A stretch of DNA of 64,000 nt, from positions 62,001 through 126,000 of the forward strand of contig JAATFQ010000290.1 of the NCBI GenBank assembly GCA_015655115.1, written 5' to 3'. The notes beneath the pieces are model-generated. The model did not search any database and was not told the origin of the DNA. It saw only the letters and a list, made by a program, of their open reading frames with translations. The translations under genes were made by a program, and so were the position numbers. This document shows positions 60,007 through 64,000 of the stretch, piece by piece (positions within the stretch are counted from its first letter, which is position 1; each line of letters begins with the position of its first letter). Origin of the DNA: Sphingobacteriales bacterium (GTDB lineage: Bacteria > Bacteroidota > Bacteroidia > Sphingobacteriales > Sphingobacteriaceae).

Positions 60007-60138
60007 ACTGCTGAAAATATTTTATACTAATGAGAGTGGATCGCATTTATTCAATCTTTTTGCTGAGTAGCGTGGCTGCTCTCATTTTATAATCAAATGA
60101 TCAATTTATAATCGAATCATCATTTTAAATTCATTATC

Positions 60139-61511
60139 ATGAAACCTATAGCACGCAGGAGCTTTCTTATAAATACGTTAAAGATTGGAGCTGTACTACC
60201 ATTAACGGGCATACCATTTTCTTTGCTTGCCGATAGTCCGGAAGAGACTAAATCTGCCAGGCAGGAGAATAAAGGAAGTAAGGAGGAAAACATTTCCAAT
60301 AAATATAAAGCGACCGCTACGCCGGACAGGCTGATTCTTACCCTTACTGAAGATCCATCAACAAGTATGACGATCAACTGGCGTACTGCCGACACCGCAG
60401 GGGAGAACTTTGTGGAATATACTGTTGCAGATGCACATCCTGTGTTTGTAAACAAGGTGCAGCAGGAAAAAGCTGTCGGCCGCAACTTTCATTTCGAGAG
60501 TATCATGGCGAAAAATCATTCCATAACCTTAAAAGGACTCCTACCAGCGACAGTATATAGCTACCGGGTAGGTGCGGAAAATGACTGGAGCGAGTGGATG
60601 CAGTTCCGCACAGCGGAAAAAAGCGGGGCACAGGCCAAAATATCATTTATCTATTTGGGCGACGCACAGGTTGGTATACGGCCTTTATGGAGCAGGGTAA
60701 TCCGTAAAGCTTACGCGGCTAACCCTGATGCCAGCCTGGTAATCCATGCAGGTGATCTGGTTAACCGGGCTAACAAAGATGAGGAATGGGGTGATTGGTT
60801 TGCTGCCGGATCGTTTATACATAGCACTATCCCAGCATTGGTTACTCCTGGCAATCATGAGTATACGCATGAAGACGGTAAGCCCCATTTATCTGTTTAC
60901 TGGAAAGAACAGTTTCAGCTGCCGGCAAATGGTCCGGCTAACCCGCTGCTGGCAGGTAGCTGTTATTATGCCGATATACAGGGGGTAAGATTTATATCGC
61001 TGAATACGCAGATGCTCGAAGAAGCACAGACCCAGGATTGTATTACTCATCAGGTAGAATGGCTGCACCAGGTATTGAAGTCAAACCCTCGGGGGTGGAC
61101 TTGTGTGACTATGCACCATCCGGTTTTTTCTACCAAAGGGGTAGGTATAACAAGCAGGTAAGGAAATACCTGAAGCCTGTTTTTGAGCAATATAAAGTTG
61201 ATATCGTACTGCAGGGACATGATCATGCTTACGGTCGGGGGATGAAGAAAATCCCGCTGACGAATGGACCTGCCAGCTCCCAGTCGCCCACCATGTACGT
61301 AGTTTCTGTAAGTGGCTCTAAGATGTACGAAACAGAACCCATGGAGTGGGCCGATACCATTAGTGCCGATGTGCAGGTTTATCAAACGATAAATATTGAT
61401 AATGATGTGCTTTCTTTCAAGGCGTACCTGGTTACGGGACAATTATTGGATGCTTTTGACCTGGTTAAGCAGGAGGGAATGCCGAATCAGTTGATCAACA
61501 GGCGTTCTTAA
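60139..61511 (+). pseudogene. Purple-acid-phosphatase-like metallophosphoesterase, frameshifted
   Basis: The protein begins MKPIARRSFLINTLKIGA, a Tat signal. A fibronectin-like phosphatase N-domain follows (LTLTEDPSTSMTINWRT, LLPATVYSYRVG), then metal motifs GDAQVG, HAGDLVNR, GNHEYTH and MHHPVFSTKG. At GGGG (61138-61141) the frame leaves the family pattern and stops at 61161. The next frame continues RYNKQVRKYLKPVFEQYKVDIVLQGHDHAYGRG to a stop at 61511 and supplies the final His ligands. One extra G would join them as STKGGRYNKQ. It is a real one-base deletion, a phase-variable run, or a read error. The substrate would be a phosphate ester in the periplasm. Confidence 0.85.
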
Positions 61512-61582
61512 ATTGTAGAAATAACACTGAAATAATCAGAAAAATTGAAATAATTAGAATAACCTGGAATAAATAGAATAAT

Positions 61583-62554
61583 ATGAAACGCAGAGATTTT
61601 GTGAGAAACACCGCTCTTACGGCATTAGCAGTAAGCATAATTAATCCATTGGAGGGCTTCGCTGGTGCCGGGGAGACTTATTTAGAAAGTGAAGATCTAT
61701 CGCCCGGCATAAAAAAGGATCAGGATTTTCCTTTAAATTTTATTGCTATAGGTGATTGGGGCCGCAGTGGAGAATCCCATCAGGCGGAAGTAGCCAGGCA
61801 AATGGGCGAATGGGCCACTGTAAACCCTAATAATTTTGTGATCTCTGTAGGTGATAATTTTTATCCTGCTGGTGTAGTGAGCGAGCATGATCCATTATGG
61901 CATTATTCATTTGAAAATATATACACCGCACATGCGCTGCAATGCAACTGGTATCCTATTCTGGGGAACCATGATTATGGTTCTGATCCGGACGCACAGG
62001 TGAGGTACAGCAAGATTAGCCGCAGATGGAATATGCCGTCGCGTTATTATGCAAAAGAGGTTAAGCTTGGCCGGACCAGCGACAAAGTGTTGTTTGTGTT
62101 TATTGATACAAATCCGTTTGCAAGGGATGAAAAGGAGGCGACAGACAAGCAGCTCATCTGGATTAATGAAACCCTGGCACAGGCTTCCGCAGATGTAAAA
62201 TGGAAAATTGTTGTCGGCCACCATCCATATTATACCGTTGGTCCCCGTATTACAAACTATGATACACTTGCTGTTCGCCAGGTACTTTCCGGCACGCTCA
62301 AAAAGCATAAAGTTGATCTTTATCTGTCAGGTCATGATCATTCTTTGCAGCATTTAACGCCAGAAGGATGTACACCACAGTTTATCTCTGGTGCCGGATC
62401 TGAGCTTACCCCTGTAAAAAGCGGGGTTGCTTACAGCCGTTTCGAAGCAGCAGAACATGGCTTTATGTATTTTTCAATCAATAAAGACGTGATAAGAGTA
62501 AAAGCAATATCCGAGAACGGTACAGTTTTATACGAAACAGACTTGAATAAGTAA
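61583..62554 (+). CDS. Purple acid phosphatase (ACP5-like), exported
   Basis: The 323-residue protein starts MKRRDFVRNTALTALAVS, a Tat signal, as expected for an enzyme exported folded with metals. The dinuclear-site motifs of tartrate-resistant (ACP5-like) phosphatases are complete and in order: GDWGRSG, SVGDNFYPAG (Asp and the Tyr that gives the purple colour), GNHDYGSD, VGHHPYYTVG and SGHDHSLQH. It hydrolyses phosphate monoesters in the periplasm. It is 72 bases downstream of the frameshifted paralogue and is probably its operon partner. Confidence 0.92.
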   Translation: MKRRDFVRNTALTALAVSIINPLEGFAGAGETYLESEDLSPGIKKDQDFPLNFIAIGDWGRSGESHQAEVARQMGEWATVNPNNFVISVGDNFYPAGVVSEHDPLWHYSFENIYTAHALQCNWYPILGNHDYGSDPDAQVRYSKISRRWNMPSRYYAKEVKLGRTSDKVLFVFIDTNPFARDEKEATDKQLIWINETLAQASADVKWKIVVGHHPYYTVGPRITNYDTLAVRQVLSGTLKKHKVDLYLSGHDHSLQHLTPEGCTPQFISGAGSELTPVKSGVAYSRFEAAEHGFMYFSINKDVIRVKAISENGTVLYETDLNK

Positions 62555-62570
62555 ATGTGTATTTTATCAT

Positions 62571-62602
62571 TACCCGGGATCTTACTGATGGTATCCCGGG
62601 TA
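62571..62602. terminator. Possible terminator between convergent genes
   Basis: TACCCGGGAT (62571-62580) and ATCCCGGGTA (62593-62602) form a perfect 10-bp stem with a 12-base loop, 17 bases after the phosphatase stop. The T tract is weak. A second small hairpin (TGGTTTAT/ATAAACCA, 62661-62680) precedes the end of the minus-strand gene. Confidence 0.5.
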
Positions 62603-62715
62603 GATTGAGCAGGAATATATATTGCTTACCAGTGGTGATATCTACCTTTTCAGCCTGCATTGGTTTATCTTCATAAACCATCACCGCCTCACAAAAGCCA
62701 TGACACCAGGGGCCT

Positions 62716-64000
62716 TTAATTCAATTTTTTAATTAAAAATATGCCTTCTAAATTAGAGATGGAAAATGCTTTATTTTTTGGATTCCTAAAATTGATTGAA
62801 TTTATCCGGTAGGTGATACTGTAATGTTTTGTTTTTTTATCAAACAGGAGCATTTGCTGCGGCAACTCATATCCGTGTTTATCTCCATACCCGGCATTAT
62901 TCAGATCACTATTACCCATAAACGCCTTTAATTTTGAAGAGTCTTTAATCATATTGATCATTAAAGATTTCAGGTTAAAAACTGCAGAATCTTTATCAAT
63001 AATGATCATCATTGAGCCACTTTCTTTAAATATTTGATAAACAGGTATTTCATCTACCACATTGCCTGTTTTTTCATTCCGGAAATTACTTTGCTGGATG
63101 ATATAATCATATCCCTTTACGATGGCTACGTCACTTTGTTTTGAAATGATAGTATAAGAATTTGTAAATGCCGTGCTATTAACAGCATCATATTTACCAG
63201 TGTAAGGTGAAAAACCAGCAAACCCTAAATGATTATTTGCCCATGTTATCTTGTCGTCGAGCAGTTCATACCTGCTATAATCTCTATAGTTGCTATGATT
63301 CTTTTTTTTGCTTAAAGAATCTGTCACCTCGCTCAGGTCTCTGTCTATATATGGTTGTAACACTTCCAAATCATATTGCCTGATTAAATGTGCCAGGGTA
63401 GCCATTGCCCTTTTTGCTTCTTTTTCACTGATCTTTTTCAGGGGCACAAACCTTCCATTTGTAAAAGAGTGATTCTGCTTAAAGATATTCACCAGAATCC
63501 TTTTTTGCGAATAGCGGGAAACAGAAAATGCGCTCTGCGGGCCATAGACCGAAAGTATGGTAAGGATACATAGTGAAATAGGAATTAGCTTAATGTTCTG
63601 TTTACTGGAAATGAGAAAATAAACCGAGATGAACAACAGCCAGCAGGCGAGTACAATGAGGAAATAGCGGGGCTCGGTTATTCCATAACGGAATACTCTG
63701 CTGCCAACTGCCAGGAATAGTAAAACAAGCAGCGGCAGCATTAAGAAATAGAAACTCCTGGCATAGGTTTTTATCCATTTATTACCATCCTGCTCGCGGA
63801 CAGGGAACACAAGGAGAAGGGAAAGTATGCCAAAAACAGCATATCCCAGAATAAGGTTGGATACCAGTCCTTTTGGTAAATTCCATGCTATCAGTATTTT
63901 TATTTCATATGCTAATAATATAATAAGATATACTGTTGCCAGCGGTATAAGCACATATTGGGTAAAGACTTTCAGTCCCTTCGGATAACTGAAATCGTCA
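62716..64000 (-). CDS. DUF4153-like membrane protein, N-terminus beyond the window
   Basis: The minus-strand frame is open to the right edge. Before the internal GTG at 63954 it reads DDFSYPKGLKVFTQYV, so the start lies outside. The visible ~428 residues begin with five to six hydrophobic segments (YVLIPLATVYLIILLAYEIKI, LILGYAVFGILSLLLVF, SFYFLMLPLLVLLFLAVG, YFLIVLACWLLFISVYFLI, IPISLCILTILSVYG). A soluble C-terminal domain of ~270 residues follows. The family is inner-membrane and of unknown function. It is convergent with the phosphatase genes. Confidence 0.75.
   Translation of the reverse strand, partial: DDFSYPKGLKVFTQYVLIPLATVYLIILLAYEIKILIAWNLPKGLVSNLILGYAVFGILSLLLVFPVREQDGNKWIKTYARSFYFLMLPLLVLLFLAVGSRVFRYGITEPRYFLIVLACWLLFISVYFLISSKQNIKLIPISLCILTILSVYGPQSAFSVSRYSQKRILVNIFKQNHSFTNGRFVPLKKISEKEAKRAMATLAHLIRQYDLEVLQPYIDRDLSEVTDSLSKKKNHSNYRDYSRYELLDDKITWANNHLGFAGFSPYTGKYDAVNSTAFTNSYTIISKQSDVAIVKGYDYIIQQSNFRNEKTGNVVDEIPVYQIFKESGSMMIIIDKDSAVFNLKSLMINMIKDSSKLKAFMGNSDLNNAGYGDKHGYELPQQMLLFDKKTKHYSITYRINSINFRNPKNKAFSISNLEGIFLIKKLN

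Noticed and set aside
62661-62680. Hairpin TGGTTTAT/ATAAACCA as terminator of the DUF4153-like gene
   Set aside because: The perfect 8-bp stem has no T tract on the minus strand and is AT-rich, so termination is doubtful.

Overview
The window reads as chromosomal DNA of a Bacteroidota bacterium, most like Sphingobacteriaceae (Pedobacter and relatives). The reasons are three ECF sigma / FecR / TonB-receptor loci, two SusC/SusD pairs, DUF4843 and PKD-like surface lipoproteins, a TlpA protein with a DUF4369-like N-terminus, AT-rich intergenic DNA, few Shine-Dalgarno sites and promoters of the TAnnTTTG type. No phage, insertion sequence, CRISPR array or rRNA was seen. Genus placement is inference.

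1-12 kb is the end of a surface-polysaccharide locus, all on the + strand. It holds a flippase tail, a polysialyltransferase-like glycosyltransferase, NeuB, a GNAT acyltransferase, a PhaJ-like MaoC hydratase, a Wzy-like polymerase, a hexapeptide acetyltransferase, two GT4 glycosyltransferases, an unusual phosphoglycosyl transferase, and a WbpB-WbpD-WbpE (WlbA-B-C) cassette for a 2,3-diacetamido-glucuronate-type sugar. Together they suggest a glycan with a nonulosonic acid, possibly with a hydroxyacyl group, and a diNAc-uronic acid. A 26-bp perfect inverted repeat closes the locus.

12-19.5 kb is a mixed region: divergent azoR and hxlR around a palindrome, a small acidic protein, a DUF1826-like protein with a dioxygenase-type triad, a gene remnant, two SRPBCC genes (one frameshifted), a small membrane protein, tRNA-Pro(TGG), a GntR/LacI-like regulator, a 47-residue Gly/His lipoprotein missed by length cut-offs, and an SDR protein without the catalytic Tyr and Lys.

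19.7-34.7 kb is one long regulated locus: ECF sigma, FecR, SusC (with STN domain), SusD, DUF4843, PKD-like lipoprotein, a secreted HExxH protein, TlpA thioredoxin, GH29 fucosidase and a trypsin-PDZ protein, ended by a 19-bp-stem hairpin. A fucosidase with two exported peptidase candidates suggests a fucosylated glycoprotein or glycopeptide as substrate. This is the most interesting system in the window.

34.8-48.1 kb is mainly iron and nutrient uptake: a TonB receptor with a PepSY membrane protein, a metallophosphoesterase, an ECF/FecR pair with an Oar-like receptor, a DUF486 protein, and a cysteine-motif small protein with a siderophore receptor. 48.7-53.1 kb encodes a GAF-PAS-HisKA protein without an ATPase domain and a CheB-CheR-PAS-histidine kinase fusion. 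53.2-62.6 kb is a third ECF/FecR/SusC/SusD locus followed by two purple-acid-phosphatase-type proteins (the first frameshifted in a G run), which suggests phosphate-ester scavenging. A DUF4153-like membrane protein runs off the right edge. All three FecR-to-receptor junctions carry a GC-rich hairpin 58-76 bases before the receptor start.
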